Assembly: GCA_030248195.1 (NCBI GenBank)
Contig: JASAND010006858.1
Coordinates: forward strand, 1-64,000
Origin: Trissonchulus latispiculum
Lineage: Eukaryota; Nematoda; Enoplea; Enoplida; Ironidae
Reading direction: 5' to 3'
DNA length: 64,000 nucleotides
Of this stretch, positions 46,021 through 56,660 are shown piece by piece; position 1 is the stretch's first letter, and every line of letters begins with the position of its first letter. Made by a program: the position numbers and the translations under genes. The notes under the pieces were generated by a model. That model saw nothing but the letters and a program-made list of their open reading frames with translations. It was not told the origin of the DNA and did not search any database.

Positions 46021-49000
46021 CTCCGGGGGTCTCTTCTGGAGATGCCGTAGATTTCAGACACAATTTCCAGCCCGGATGGGGCTTCCCAGGGCGGAAACGG
46101 GCTGACTGTGGCTATTTTTTCCTTGGCCAGGCCGTCGGTGGAGGCCAGCACTGTCAGAGACCGGCCCTCCTCCCGCCAGGAGGCCTGGGAGGCCAGGCGA
46201 CGGGCAGTAGGGGCAGCAAAAGAATCTGCAGTGGGGTTGGAATCCGGGAGGCACTGATACTTTTCGTATGCTGAAGCAGTTAGGGATTTGGCACGGACAT
46301 GGAGAGGCACCAGGCCTGCCTCTTTGACTGTGAGTTCAGCAGGGGATCCTCTAGGGCAGCCTGTTATGGCTCTGGCGGCTTCGTTCTGGATTGTTTGGAG
46401 CCGTTTCAGGTTGGAAGGAGCTGTAGTCGTCATCCAGGCAGGGCCACAATATTCTATGGCGGATGCAATATAAGCAAGGTACACCATCCGAAGGTCTTCC
46501 TTTTTGCATCCCCATTTGGTACCAGCTAGGGATCGAAGAATATTGTTTCTTCTTCTGAGTTTGGAGATGAGCTGGTCGATGTGGGCCCTGAAGGATAGAG
46601 ATGGATCGAATTTGATTCCCAAGAAAGTCGGGGTCTTGGTGACTGGGATTTGCTGGGAGTCAATGGTTAGGTGCGGTTTGACGTTCTGCTCCTTGTTCCA
46701 GGTGGTAAACACTGAGGCTTCACACTTCTGGACGTTGATGACCATTTTGTTCGATCTAGCCCATTTGGTGATAGCATCGAGGGCTTCCTGGAGTTTACGG
46801 GTGGCCACCGCAATCTGTGGGTGTTTGCACCAGACGGCCACATCGTCAGCAAATAGGGAAATTTCCACTTCTTCAGGAACTGCCTCAGCCAGGGAGTTTA
46901 TGAACACCTGGAATAAAGTTGGAGAGAGGACACAACCCTGGGGAACACCACAGCCGAATCGTTTTGGCCGACTAGTGGCCCCTTCAAATTCGACGGAATA
47001 GAGCCGATCCTGTAGGAAAGCTTTTACCCACCGGGATATGCATCTGGGCACCCTGAGAAGCGACATCGCCCGCAGCAGACCATAGTGCCAGACTCTGTCG
47101 AAAGCTCTGGAGAAATCAATGAGAGCCATGACAGTTCGGTGGGCCGGCTTTTTGTGGTTGAAACCGTCGCTGATCGATTGTGTGATCCTGAGAACCTGAT
47201 CCTGGGTGGACCGGGCAGATCGGAAGCCAGCTTGGTATCTCGTGATAGCCTCGTTCTTTTCCAGCAGATAGGATAACCGACCCAGCACCAGTCTCTCCAT
47301 CACTTTGGCGAGACAGGATGTGAGCGCGATTGGCCGGTAGCTGGAGATGTCAGAGGCATCTTTCCCTGGCTTGGGAATGGGCACAATCTTTGCCCTTTTC
47401 CACGAAGTAGGGCAGAATCCTTCTTTGAATGAGCGGTTGCAGATGTGGAGAAGGATCGATTTGGCTTTATCCGTTAGGTGGCGGAGGCTGGCATTCCTGA
47501 CCCGGTCGATCCCGGGTGCAGCGTTGGCCCTGAGTCTCTGGAGAACCGTTTGAAGTTCACCCATGGAGAAGGGAGCACAGGCGCTGGGTTCGTCGTCGGG
47601 ATGGCCACACGGGCTATTGAGATCATTCTTCGTTTCAATGATGGTTTTCCGGTCAGATTTCCGGGATCTGACGGCAGCGACTCGGGCATATTCCTTGATG
47701 AATGCAGAGGCCTTCGACCTGGGAGTAGAGAAGAATTTGCCATTTCGCTGAAGACATGCCCCGGAAGGGGCAGCTCTCAGTCTTCCGTTCAGGCCCTTGA
47801 CAGTGTTCCAGATTTCTTTCGGATCGGTTCTGGCATCCAGACGTGATGCATACTGGATCCAGTGGTCCCGTTTGGACTTGGCAATAATTCTTTTAGCTTC
47901 CCGGCAGGCGGCTTTCCATTCTTGTAGCTTACGTCGATCCGCTTTAGCCTCAGTTGCCAGACGCTCTCTCATCTGAATGGCTGCGGCAGCTTCTGCATTC
48001 CACCAGGGCGCAGGAACCCTTGAGTCCCCATAAGGGGCAGAGGCATCCTGGGCTTCCACTATGGCGGAGCTGAAGGATCTGACTAGGTGATTGAGGCTGC
48101 AGTCTGGGTCAGAGCAGGATTCGGTGAGCTTTTGGTCCAAGATATCCGCAAATTGTGCCCAATCCGTTTTGGCCAGCCGTAGCCGCTTCAGCTTCTTCTT
48201 CGTCGGGGGCCCGGCAGCAGAGACAGACAGCCAGATGGGGTGGTGGTCCGAGTCAGAGGGGGTGGGGTCGACTGACCAGGAGACAGCAGGGACCAGGGAT
48301 GCGTGCACAGCCGACACGTCTGGGGCCGATCCGTTGCCGGTGGTGGGATTTGTTCTGGTTCTGGACCCGTCGTTAACTGGAACAAAACCTTTCGATTCCA
48401 TCCAGTCCTCGAATTTCTCTCCGACAGAATCGGAGGCAGACGCTGAGGTGTCCCAGAGAGGGCTATGACCGTTTAGGTCTCCTAGGATAAGGGATCCTCT
48501 ACCGGAGGGCAGGGCGGATGGGTCGAACTGCTGGGTTCTGTTGTCCTGCTGGCAGGAGACGACAGGTGGCACATAAATGTTCGTAACAGTCAGTTCGCGT
48601 GCCTCAAACAGTTTGACGGACAACAGTTCAGTGGTGGTATCTCCGGTGGGGGTGGCAGGCAGGAGGTGGTGCTGGATACCCTGTTTGATGAGAGTAGCTA
48701 CCCCTCCGCCAATTTTGCCCCCACGGGCATTGCGGTTCCTTCTGACCAGACGGTCGGCCCGGTATACGGTGTAGCCCTTGATTTCAAAGTTCATGCCAGG
48801 TTGGAGGTGGGTTTCCTGAAGGACGGCAACGTCCACGTTGCGGTCATGGAGCATTTTGGCCAATTCAGCTCTTTTGCTTGAGCTGAGGCCGTTGGAATTC
48901 CACTGCAAAAAACGGAGGGCTCTGGGGCTGTTGTGGGTTTGCTGTCGCGGTTTGACCCGGGCGGGCCTGCCGGGTCGGTTTGCCGGCGGGCAAGCTTGAG

Positions 49001-49313
49001 GGTGGCTGGGGGGGTTGGGTGACTGGACCTGGGCTGCTGAGCTGGTGGAGGGACAGTTTGAGCAAGTCCACCCGCAGGAATATTCCCTCAGTAGGTCCTT
49101 GACTGACAAACGGAGACAGACACGGTGGAACCAGATGCCACAGCCGTGGCATGCCATGGAGTAGTCCTTTCTGGTAACGTTCAGACCACAGACACCACAC
49201 GGATATGTGGGGCCCGGGTTTTCTTCAACACCACCGAAGGTCAGAAGTATGATTGAATCCGTGACTTCCCCTCTCGGCAACCGCTGTAATTTTAAACTGG
49301 AACCGTCAAGCAA
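45981..49313 (-). CDS. LINE copy 1: PHD finger, AP endonuclease and reverse transcriptase
   Basis: 1110-codon frame. Residues 28-35 are GVEENPGP, a 2A-like ribosome-skipping motif. A C4HC3 PHD finger follows (about 39-83: CGVCG, ACHGCG, WFHRVC, WTCSNC), which may bind chromatin. The AP endonuclease (about 135-360) shows QWNSNG, QETH, NIYVPP, GDLNGHSPLW and SDHHPI and would nick the target. RT (about 639-900) shows PIPKPGKD, YRPIALTS, IDFSRAFDRVW, GVPQGCVLSP and the catalytic LFADDVAVW near residue 822. The first codon listed is TTG: an in-frame TAA lies 18 nt upstream and no ATG precedes the 2A motif. The start codon is therefore lost or in another frame. The long uninterrupted frame suggests recent activity. 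Confidence 0.9.
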   Translation of the reverse strand: MLDGSSLKLQRLPRGEVTDSIILLTFGGVEENPGPTYPCGVCGLNVTRKDYSMACHGCGIWFHRVCLRLSVKDLLREYSCGWTCSNCPSTSSAAQVQSPNPPSHPQACPPANRPGRPARVKPRQQTHNSPRALRFLQWNSNGLSSSKRAELAKMLHDRNVDVAVLQETHLQPGMNFEIKGYTVYRADRLVRRNRNARGGKIGGGVATLIKQGIQHHLLPATPTGDTTTELLSVKLFEARELTVTNIYVPPVVSCQQDNRTQQFDPSALPSGRGSLILGDLNGHSPLWDTSASASDSVGEKFEDWMESKGFVPVNDGSRTRTNPTTGNGSAPDVSAVHASLVPAVSWSVDPTPSDSDHHPIWLSVSAAGPPTKKKLKRLRLAKTDWAQFADILDQKLTESCSDPDCSLNHLVRSFSSAIVEAQDASAPYGDSRVPAPWWNAEAAAAIQMRERLATEAKADRRKLQEWKAACREAKRIIAKSKRDHWIQYASRLDARTDPKEIWNTVKGLNGRLRAAPSGACLQRNGKFFSTPRSKASAFIKEYARVAAVRSRKSDRKTIIETKNDLNSPCGHPDDEPSACAPFSMGELQTVLQRLRANAAPGIDRVRNASLRHLTDKAKSILLHICNRSFKEGFCPTSWKRAKIVPIPKPGKDASDISSYRPIALTSCLAKVMERLVLGRLSYLLEKNEAITRYQAGFRSARSTQDQVLRITQSISDGFNHKKPAHRTVMALIDFSRAFDRVWHYGLLRAMSLLRVPRCISRWVKAFLQDRLYSVEFEGATSRPKRFGCGVPQGCVLSPTLFQVFINSLAEAVPEEVEISLFADDVAVWCKHPQIAVATRKLQEALDAITKWARSNKMVINVQKCEASVFTTWNKEQNVKPHLTIDSQQIPVTKTPTFLGIKFDPSLSFRAHIDQLISKLRRRNNILRSLAGTKWGCKKEDLRMVYLAYIASAIEYCGPAWMTTTAPSNLKRLQTIQNEAARAITGCPRGSPAELTVKEAGLVPLHVRAKSLTASAYEKYQCLPDSNPTADSFAAPTARRLASQASWREEGRSLTVLASTDGLAKEKIATVSPFPPWEAPSGLEIVSEIYGISRRDPRRRRNLLRKVSWTA
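49209..49232 (-). other. 2A-like ribosome-skipping motif
   Basis: Codons for GVEENPGP after a hydrophobic stretch (IILLTFG). It fits the 2A core D/G-V-E-x-N-P-G-P, where the Gly-Pro bond is not formed during translation. Known from several APE-type LINEs; here it lies between the N-terminal leader and the PHD finger. Confidence 0.8.
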
Positions 49314-49382
49314 TATCGGAAGCCGTGTTTAAACAACAAGAGAAATAGGATGCGCACTTTTTCTAGACGAAGTTCACAGTAC

Positions 49383-50538
49383 TAGAGATGAGGACGAGCC
49401 GAGATTTTCCGGCTCGGCTCGGCTCGGCTCGGGAGAAAATGTGGTGGCTCGGCTCGGCTCGGCTCGCGGGCATACCCGGCTCGGCTCGGCTCGGAAGAAT
49501 ATTGAAAGTCGGTTGGCTCGGCTCGGCTCGGCTCGCCGAGCTTGAAATTTGAAATTTGACCGATTGCACCGAATTGTGGATTTTCTACGTCGTCTTAGAC
49601 AAAAGGCCTGAAAACAGCTGTCTAGTTTTTGTGTATCAGCGTGAATCACCAAAATTCCATTATTGCCGAGACACTGCGAGCTGCAGAGTCCACGATTATA
49701 GGGTTTGATTATATTGATATTTGGCAAATGCATATATATTCTACGAAAGTGGGCGGGCACCCATTCATGCTTGTTTTGCATAAAATTTATTATTTTATTC
49801 TATGTATACAATGTGAAAAGGAGCCATGGATAAACGCCGAAAAAATCAGAAATAAAATTTTTGTTTTCCGCAGTCTTTAGAAAAGGCATATATAATCTGA
49901 TAAATTGCAAAATGCTTGAGAACTCAACAATAAAATTCAGAATTCTTTTGCATTTTTTTAAATTTCAAAAAAATTTCAAATCCTCTAATTGCTCTCTGCC
50001 GATCGTAGCCATAATCGTAGTCAATTGTAACTACGCAAAATAATTTTAAACTCTAAATTAATAGTAAGCATTTCTGGTATATAATCAGAAGTTTAACAAC
50101 CTTTTCTGCTATGTGATAAATTACTACAAAAACCCAAAGCCGCAGTAGTAGGACAATGCAAATTTTAATTGTAATATTTACCAAATATGACACGTTGAAA
50201 TAATTAAGTCAAAATGTTTCTTTCTAACTACACCATACATAAGTTTACTTCAAGCACAGCCTAACGTTTAAGCTAAGTTGGCGTGGACATAAGATATGAA
50301 TAAAGACAAGGAAAACGGAAAATTGGACGACAAAGTTGAAAACAGAAAACCGGATTTGTTGGCTATTTTGTTTGAACAAATTCACAAGTAATTACAGTGA
50401 ACTTAAAATTTTTCAATAGGGTCGGCTCGGCTCGGCTCGGCTCGGAGTTTCAATTCTCCGGCTCGGCTCGGCTCGGCTCGGGAGGAATTGTTGCCGGCTC
50501 GGCTCGAGCCGAGCCGCGAGCCAAAATCCTCATCTCTA
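49383..50538. mobile_element. Non-autonomous hAT-type element (TAGAGATGAGGA ends, GGCTC arrays)
   Basis: Inverted termini TAGAGATGAGGA / TCCTCATCTCTA and an exact 8-bp duplication CACAGTAC (49375-49382, 50539-50546). Both subterminal regions are arrays of the pentamer GGCTC (left about 49408-49536, right about 50420-50518). The centre is AT-rich and non-coding. Open frames rich in RAEPS or SARLG come from the arrays. Confidence 0.9.
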
Positions 50539-50546
50539 CACAGTAC

Positions 50547-51047
50547 ACGTTTCAGCGAAAGAATTTTCTAAGGACCCCAACAATATTTACCTAAGAAAAT
50601 AAAGCTGCTGCTGAGAAAATTTGCCTGCAGGGAAATGTTTCTGCTTTGTCAAACCTAAGACTCGAGGCATGAATATACCATTTTTCAAAAACCTTTCGTT
50701 ACTAAACTTTTAAAGTCAGATAACTTTTAACTTAACTTTTAAAGTCAAGCATCCGATAAAGTTAAACATGAATAAAGTTAACTTGACACAACATTTAAAG
50801 TTAAATACCTAGATGACGATTGGAGAAAGAACCCCTTAAATCAGATTTGCACTTGACCTAATTAATGCCAAATATTGAATGCAATACTGATTTTGATTTG
50901 TGAGCAGTTTTTAAGATGGGGCCAGTATCATTTGTGCGTAAAATCTTGTTTTCCTTTTGAAAGAGCTTCTTTTTCTGATTTATGCTATAATTACGATATA
51001 TGCTTTTGTGGTAATGGGCGTTTGTAAACCGGAAATATATCTTTCAT
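50547..51047. other. Intronic DNA of gene B
   Basis: AT-rich, several GTTAA(C/A)-rich words near 50700-50810 (AACTTTTAAAGTTA repeats); nothing coding. Confidence 0.4.
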
Positions 51048-51055
51048 CATTAACA

Positions 51056-51838
51056 CAGAGTTGGCGCCGGGCCCGGGTACCCGCGGGCCGTGCCGGGTCC
51101 GGTTTCAACTTTAGGACCCGCGGGTCAGGGTACCGAATCCGGGTCCGGTTCCAAAATACTAAAGAAAGCTAGATTTTGGTACATTTAGTGGTGTTAAAAC
51201 ATTATAATTTGTTGTTTTTCGAATAAAAGGTTGGTAGAACCGATGTATTTGGCATTGAGATACAATGTTTGGTAGTTGCCTGCCTAGCTGAGGTCTGTCT
51301 AATCTGTGTTGCTCTCGTGGGCTAGAAACAAAATACCTAACTAGAATTAGGAGTAGAAATATGATAACTCGAATTGATACGTTACTTAAATTTGCAATGG
51401 CACGCAAAACTCAATCTAGTAAACAAGCTTAAGCACATTGTTTTGAAATACAAGCCACCAAAAATTCGTTCAACGTCTTTCCTCCACAGCAATCGTACCT
51501 TATCCGAAGGACAGTCTCACACTGTCTCTGGACTATGACAAAAACTGCTACCAATATATCCAAACGAGATCCAAATTTTGTTTGCCTTAGCACTCAAATC
51601 ATATAAAAATTGTCGTAAAGTGTAGAATAAATTTACCGAATTCACAGGTTTTATTCACGACTGTGCTATTACAGTAGTAAAGTTGCAGTGAAATTTAAGA
51701 ATGCAGTGAAGGTTTGAAATGCAAACTGGTTCTTTTTTAGATCCGGGTACCCGGATCCGGGTCTGGACGGGTCCGGTTTCGGTCTAACGGGTCCGGGTCC
51801 GGGCCGGGTCTGAAATTTTGGACCCGGAGCCAACACTG
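51056..51838. mobile_element. Non-autonomous hAT-type element (CAGAGTTGGCGCCGG end, GGGTCC arrays)
   Basis: Left end CAGAGTTGGCGCCGGGCCC and right end GGACCCGGAGCCAACACTG are imperfect inverted repeats. An exact 8-bp duplication CATTAACA flanks them (51048-51055, 51839-51846). Subterminal GC arrays are built of GGGTCCGG/GGGTACCC. No ORF of note. Confidence 0.85.
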
Positions 51839-52061
51839 CATTAACAGCTCATCAATGAGTTTTCGAATACATGAAGCACATGAACATAATGCCTAATATT
51901 ATAATGGAATTTAATTTAGAGTATGTATGTACAGAAAAAGCTCCTCAGATTCTAAGAATTCTCAAATCCTCAGAAAGCGATGGCAAAAGCGCACCGCCAA
52001 AGTGTCTTCTAAAATGTCGACATAGTTTTGGTTCTAATTCAAACTTAAACCTAGTTCGACT

Positions 52062-52138
52062 GAGTTCCAGTGGCTCAATAAATACAGCGTTAGTCTAGTT
52101 AACCAAAGGATGTGGTTTCGATCATCACCTGATTCCCA
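52062..52138 (+). repeat. tRNA-like pseudogene or SINE head
   Basis: A-box-like GTGGCTCAATAAATACAGCG (52070-52089) and B-box-like TGGTTTCGATCATCACC (52112-52129) at tRNA spacing. The T-arm pairing is broken, and the body was not traced. Confidence 0.4.
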
Positions 52139-52415
52139 TTTTTTCGTGCTATAGATCATTGCCCCGTCTTTGTTTCGTTTTATTACAGTATTCAATTCAG
52201 TTCCTCAAGCATTGGTAAAATACTCAAACAATGTTTTGCTTGAATGTTTTGTAGTAAGCAAAAAGAGTTCCGTTATAAAAAGGCTACATGCACAGCAGGT
52301 TTTCAATATCTGAAAATGTCCGTCCAGTAGAAACTTGACCTTTTGCACAAAAACTTCAGCATGTTGATTCTACTATTTTATAGGAGTAAATGTTCACAGA
52401 CATGATTACTTTCAG

Positions 52416-52613
52416 GTAGATCTATGATGCTGGTTTCTGTAAACGACATTTCAGAAACGGAGTGTAATAAATATGCAAATCCTAACGTCTGCTGCAACGT
52501 CACTTCACCTACTTTCTTCTTCCAAGCAAAAGTGTCAATAATTGATTTTGAGCTGGTGTGTTTGAATGTCTTATCAATCAACGTAGCTATGGTTACACCT
52601 TTGAGTTTCTCTG
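52416..52613 (+). CDS. Possible gene B extracellular exon, cut by a TTAA element
   Basis: A good acceptor (ATTACTTTCAG) opens a phase 1 frame with four cysteines (ETEC, VCCN, ELVC), an N-glycosylation site (NVT) and alternating hydrophobic residues like a beta-rich extracellular domain. The TTAA element at 52614 lies directly at its end, and no phase 1 donor is evident before that. If real, the exon is broken or needs another donor. The supported gene B exons join in frame without it. Confidence 0.25.
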
Positions 52614-53834
52614 TTAAGGGGGGGGGGTCGCTTTTTGGCCGATTTTTCGACCATCTCCGATTTTGCTGATTTTCACATATTTTGTAGTCCCCATGGGTCC
52701 CCAAAACAAGACAGGTGCGTTTTGCGTAATATTGCTTCTATCGTGCTGTAGAGCCCTTCAAAGGTGACCTCGACATATGTTAAACATAGGAAAATGAAAA
52801 AGTTAGGTTAAAAAGTTTGTGGCAGAAAAATTTTTCGCTGTATGCAAGATACAGCGCTGCAACCTTATTGTACATGTTAAGGACATATTAGAGAGTGCAA
52901 ATAACCCTTCTGAAACAATTTTGTTGAGTGTCGGATTTTTGGCGATTTTTCAAAGTCAAAATTTCGGAAAATTGGTGCATTTTGTACCACGAAAAACAGG
53001 ACCAGCCAAACATTTTCGCCTCTCCTGCACGATTGGCAAAAGCTACAGAAATCGCTTATAGATAGTTGCACTCTACGCATACACAGAATTCTTATGACAG
53101 TAGTTGCAAATTTCTACCGTGTGTAGTGCTCTCAAAAAATTTGCCACAACATGTGCTAATTTTGCCAAAAATCATCATTTTGCACAATTTTCACGTTTTT
53201 TTAATAATTTCTCCCCCGTTACCCACTCAAAAGTCACCAAAATTGGCTCATGAAACTCTCAATGCCTGCCTGACATTATGGTAAAGGCAAATGCTTCAAG
53301 GTAGAATTTTTCTGTTGTGTCGGCTCATTTGATCGCTTAAAGGTCACAAAAGTCAATTTTTGAAATTTCCAAAATATAGACAAATTGGGTATCATTCGAT
53401 AGCTACTGATGAGCTGAACAACTTTTCTAATAGAACTATGTGTCTGAAATTCAGTATTTGAAAGTTAGAGCAAGTTAAAGTTTCAGGGCACAGTTAGATG
53501 AAAAAGGGTCAGTTCACAATTGAAAAATGTACTGTGAACGACTGGCTGGATATCCCGGAGTCATTTTGGTATTAAAATATCAGCCAACCCGCAGAATTAA
53601 TTTGCAATGTTAGTTGACCCAAATTTCGCTGCCGTTCTGTCTCAGCATGACCTTGGAGGGCAAATCACAGTGATTTTCAAGTTTTCCAACTTTATAGCTG
53701 AATATCTCTGCCACCGTTTGATTTCGAATTCTAATGTTTTGTCTTGTTTTTGAGAACATATGTACCTATATTGCGTGTGAAAATGAGCGAAATCCGTGAC
53801 TATCGATTTTGACCCAAAGCGACCCCCCCCTTAA
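52614..53834. mobile_element. TTAA G-tract element, larger member
   Basis: TTAAGGGGGGGGGGTCGC at the left and GCGACCCCCCCCTTAA at the right, with inverted repeats continuing into the flanking TTTTTGGCC-like sequence. TTAA is on both sides; 1221 bp. Same terminal style as 20863-21289 but a different, AT-rich, non-coding interior. Confidence 0.75.
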
Positions 53835-54316
53835 ATAGGATGTCTAGAGCAAAGCACAGTGATGATCAAATGTCACAATGTCATCCATTAATTGATCGTA
53901 CGAATTTTAAGGTTATTAGGACTGCTTTAAATTTAAAATACAGAAATAAGCACAGGGGGACCTTTTCCACCCCCCCCATACCTATTTCTTTTTTACCCCA
54001 TACCGTTTCAGCTTGAACTTAATTAACTAAAAATAGGCTTAATGGTTTGAACTTAACGCGACAAGTTATGCTGAACGAAAAAAACAAGGCATAGTCTGAA
54101 CGCAAGGTAATGATAAGGATTTTTGGTTCTGTTGGAGTGAGGAAAGAACATGCGCCGCAACGAAGCGGATCAGTCTTAAAAAGCAGTTTTAAAAGGTACA
54201 GATTGACTCTGGTGTCAGACTCCAAAATGGCCAAGCTTAGAATAGACGGTACAAACGTGGATCAAATCGAAAAGTATAACATCTATTCTTATGTACGATT
54301 ATACGTAATGCTCTAG
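53835..54316. other. Intronic DNA of gene B
   Basis: No supported gene; small frames on both strands only. Confidence 0.4.
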
Positions 54317-54470
54317 GGCACAACTGCCTTGAACAACTGTATGCCAATTATCTACAATGAAAACAGGCCATCGTTTACAGTATATTGCAAAATTACAGTT
54401 GATTTGGTTTTCTATTGGCCACACTCCAGATCAACCATTGATACGTTCGGCAAGAACATATCCGTCCGAT
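54317..54470 (+). CDS. Possible gene B exon beside a hAT insertion
   Basis: Open from an AG at 54315-54316 (phase 0) to a consensus donor GTGAGT at 54471. The peptide contains strand-B-like pieces (PSFTVYCKI and GKNISVRC) reminiscent of the Ig-like exon at 38773 (VLTIYCK). The acceptor phase does not match the phase 1 pattern of the other extracellular exons, so it may be decayed or alternative. The hAT element at 54482 duplicated AGTTGAAT, which overlaps the donor region. Confidence 0.25.
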
Positions 54471-54481
54471 GTGAGTTGAAT

Positions 54482-55921
54482 CAGAGTTGGTCGCGGGCCG
54501 CGGGTACCCGCGGGGCGGGGCGGGTATCACCAAATTTCAATACCCGCACTACCCGCGCGGGTATCTGTGCGGGCCTAACCTAAAAATTTTAACTATTTTT
54601 GTCTAAAATTAAGTTAAATTTACTAGTTAAACAGAGCATATTGCATTTGTATTTTCACCTCTCATTTAGTTTTGCAAGTTTTCTTAACTGTAATAGTGGG
54701 CCTGTGCTACTTTGCTTAAAAGAGCGGGCCAGTCATCTCGGCACGACTCATATATACTTTCAGCGATTTCAAACCCGATAAAACTTAAATGTTTGTGTGA
54801 CTATACTGTAAGATTTTAAGTCTTCTTATCCGACACAGTTCCTGAGTCTACAAGGTTTAGAGACGTTTGCTTAGTATACCTAGAATTGTATTAATTTAGT
54901 TGAACCTAGTTGAATGAGTTTTCACAAATATTTATATAGTTTTTAATATTAATCTGTTGCCGGAACGTAGATAAAAGAATTCTTGTTTATGATTAAAAAT
55001 ACGCTACTACGAACTAAAGCCAATATAGGCACAAGTAACGGCGACAAAGGAACCAGAACCGGGAACATGAATATGAACAAAACTGCCTTTAAAAGGAGCG
55101 GAAACCTAATTTTAGGAATAGGAGCAAAAACTGGGTTCTAACAAGAACAGGAACGGAGACCTATTTTTACGAACCGGAAATAAATTCATTTTCAAGAGCA
55201 CGACCGAAAACAGATGTTTGTTTGCAGCAACCACAATGTCAGTTTAATTTCAGTAACAGGAACGAGAGTCTAATTCCAAACAGGGGTCTATTTTACACCC
55301 GTAATTTCCACCTTAAAGCATATTTGAGCTTGCGGGTGGTCGGTCAATGTAGTAAAATCTTATTTGCTAGACTAAATCCGCATATTAAGATTAAGAAAAG
55401 TCATAGTGACATTACATACAAGGTAATATCAAAGCAGGTCATGTGGAGACCTTGTGATCCTTGTGATCTTTTAATTTCATGTTTCGGTTCCTGGAGCTTA
55501 TCCGATTTTGTTCCTGTTCTTGTTACTGAAATCATATTCCTTCCGTTCCTGTTTCTATTTCTGTTCTTGTTGAAGCTTTTAGATGTCACCTTAAAACGTC
55601 AAGCTTTTTCGAAAGTCATCAAGAAATTTTAGTTTTCATTATTTGTTTTAATTTTCAAAAAATCTGATGCACTATTTGCTTGCAACGCATTTTTACGATT
55701 AGTGTATATTTCGCACTAATAAAGTTAACGAGGAAACAAACATACCTACCTAAAAAATGAAAATTGCTGTTATAATTAGTTTTCCACAAAAGCGGGGCGA
55801 AAAAATTTTGCGGGTATCACTTGTCTGCGGGCCGCGGGCCGCGGGGCGGGGCGGGGCGGGTACCCTTCTGCGGGCCGCGGGCCGGGGCGGGTAGCAAAAA
55901 TCCGGCCCGCGACCAACTCTG
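54482..55921. mobile_element. Non-autonomous hAT-type element (CAGAGTTGGTCGCGGGCC ends)
   Basis: Exact 18-bp inverted termini CAGAGTTGGTCGCGGGCC and an exact 8-bp duplication AGTTGAAT (54474-54481, 55922-55929). Subterminal arrays of GCGGG/CCCGC. 1440 bp, AT-rich centre, no transposase. Shares the CAGAGTTG start with the elements at 40086 and 51056. Confidence 0.9.
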
Positions 55922-56121
55922 AGTTGAATAAAGTTATAACTACCGTCAGAAATGTAGAACTTTATTATTGTAATTAATTGAAATCGTAGTAATAAACAGG
56001 AACGTCCGGAAATTTGCTGAAACGAAGAGCTTGCAGATGTTTTTGTAAATGGGTTTATTTAGCAGATAAATTTAGCAGAATCGGTATTGCACTGCAACAG
56101 CACAATTCGATATGCTTACAG

Positions 56122-56175
56122 GTGCTTTTCCTCCTACTTTGAATGTCTCAGCCAAAAGTAAAGAGATAAAAAGAG
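56122..56175 (+). CDS. Gene B: short linker exon
   Basis: A 54-nt exon, phase 1 at both ends, between ATGCTTACAG and GTAAGCG. It encodes a short stalk with one N-glycosylation site (NVS) and a Lys-rich end. Its partner is the gene A linker at 6517-6567, with the same phases and the same GTAAGCG donor. Upstream it joins the A left by 44742 (codon AGT); downstream its last G joins GA of the transmembrane exon (glycine, as in gene A). Confidence 0.5.
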
Positions 56176-56454
56176 GTAAGCGCTTGACAGTTTACAGCTT
56201 GAATTGTATTGAAGATCCTTAAAATAATTTGACGGGTTGTTGCAGCACTGGAACATTGAGAAAAATTAGGACAGCCGTTTCAACTACATTGTCAAGTACT
56301 TATAAGGTCGTGTAGGTTAAGAAGTTTTGTGGACCAAAGTTACTTGCATTTCAGAAATTCAGACTGATGTAGTAATTTTGTTTGACTTTAATAATCAACA
56401 ACCAAACATAATATCCTCCACTTGAATAGCGACCTCCACCTGTAAATTATCCTA

Positions 56455-56660
56455 GGTGTTGTTGTTGTTGATGATGCATTAGACATCACAATGTGATGAT
56501 CATCACCCAACGGTGCGAAGTATTAGCCAGGAAACTGGCCCCGTAAGGTTGGTCAAAAATAACCCAACCACGATGCCAAAAGGAATCTCAACACAGTTAT
56601 TGTTGAAATGTTCTGAAGTGTCTGATGTTTGTCCAGGGCTGCTAGCATCAAGGACAATTT
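56455..56660 (-). mobile_element. 5'-truncated LINE 3'-end fragment
   Basis: Plus strand reads GTTGTTGTTGTTGATGATGC, i.e. a (CAA)n tail on the minus strand as in LINE copy 1 (GTTGTTGTTGATGC at 45073). About 190 bp of 3'-end-like sequence follows. Probably a dead-on-arrival insertion; no conserved domain in the fragment. Confidence 0.4.

Larger units (their letters stand above)
45062..49330 (-). mobile_element. LINE copy 1: PHD-2A/APE/RT/RNase H non-LTR retrotransposon
   Basis: Near-complete minus-strand element of about 4.3 kb in a gene B intron. Order 5' to 3': 2A-like motif, PHD finger, AP endonuclease, reverse transcriptase, RNase H, C-terminal CCHC knuckle, then a (CAA)n tail at about 45067-45087. 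The presence of RNase H with APE places it in the I/Nimb/Ingi-like assemblage. One frameshift separates RNase H from RT, and no ATG precedes the 2A motif. No target duplication was identified. A hAT element is inserted just beyond the 5' end. Confidence 0.9.

Noticed and set aside
46054..48881. Several plus- and minus-strand ORFs overlapping the LINE
   Set aside because: Shadow frames of the GC-rich LINE coding region.
49408..49536. Repeat array considered as CRISPR-like
   Set aside because: Uninterrupted pentamers without unique spacers, in a eukaryotic transposon end.
49363..50594. ORFs with repeated RAEPS or SARLG
   Set aside because: Translation of GGCTC arrays inside a hAT-type element.
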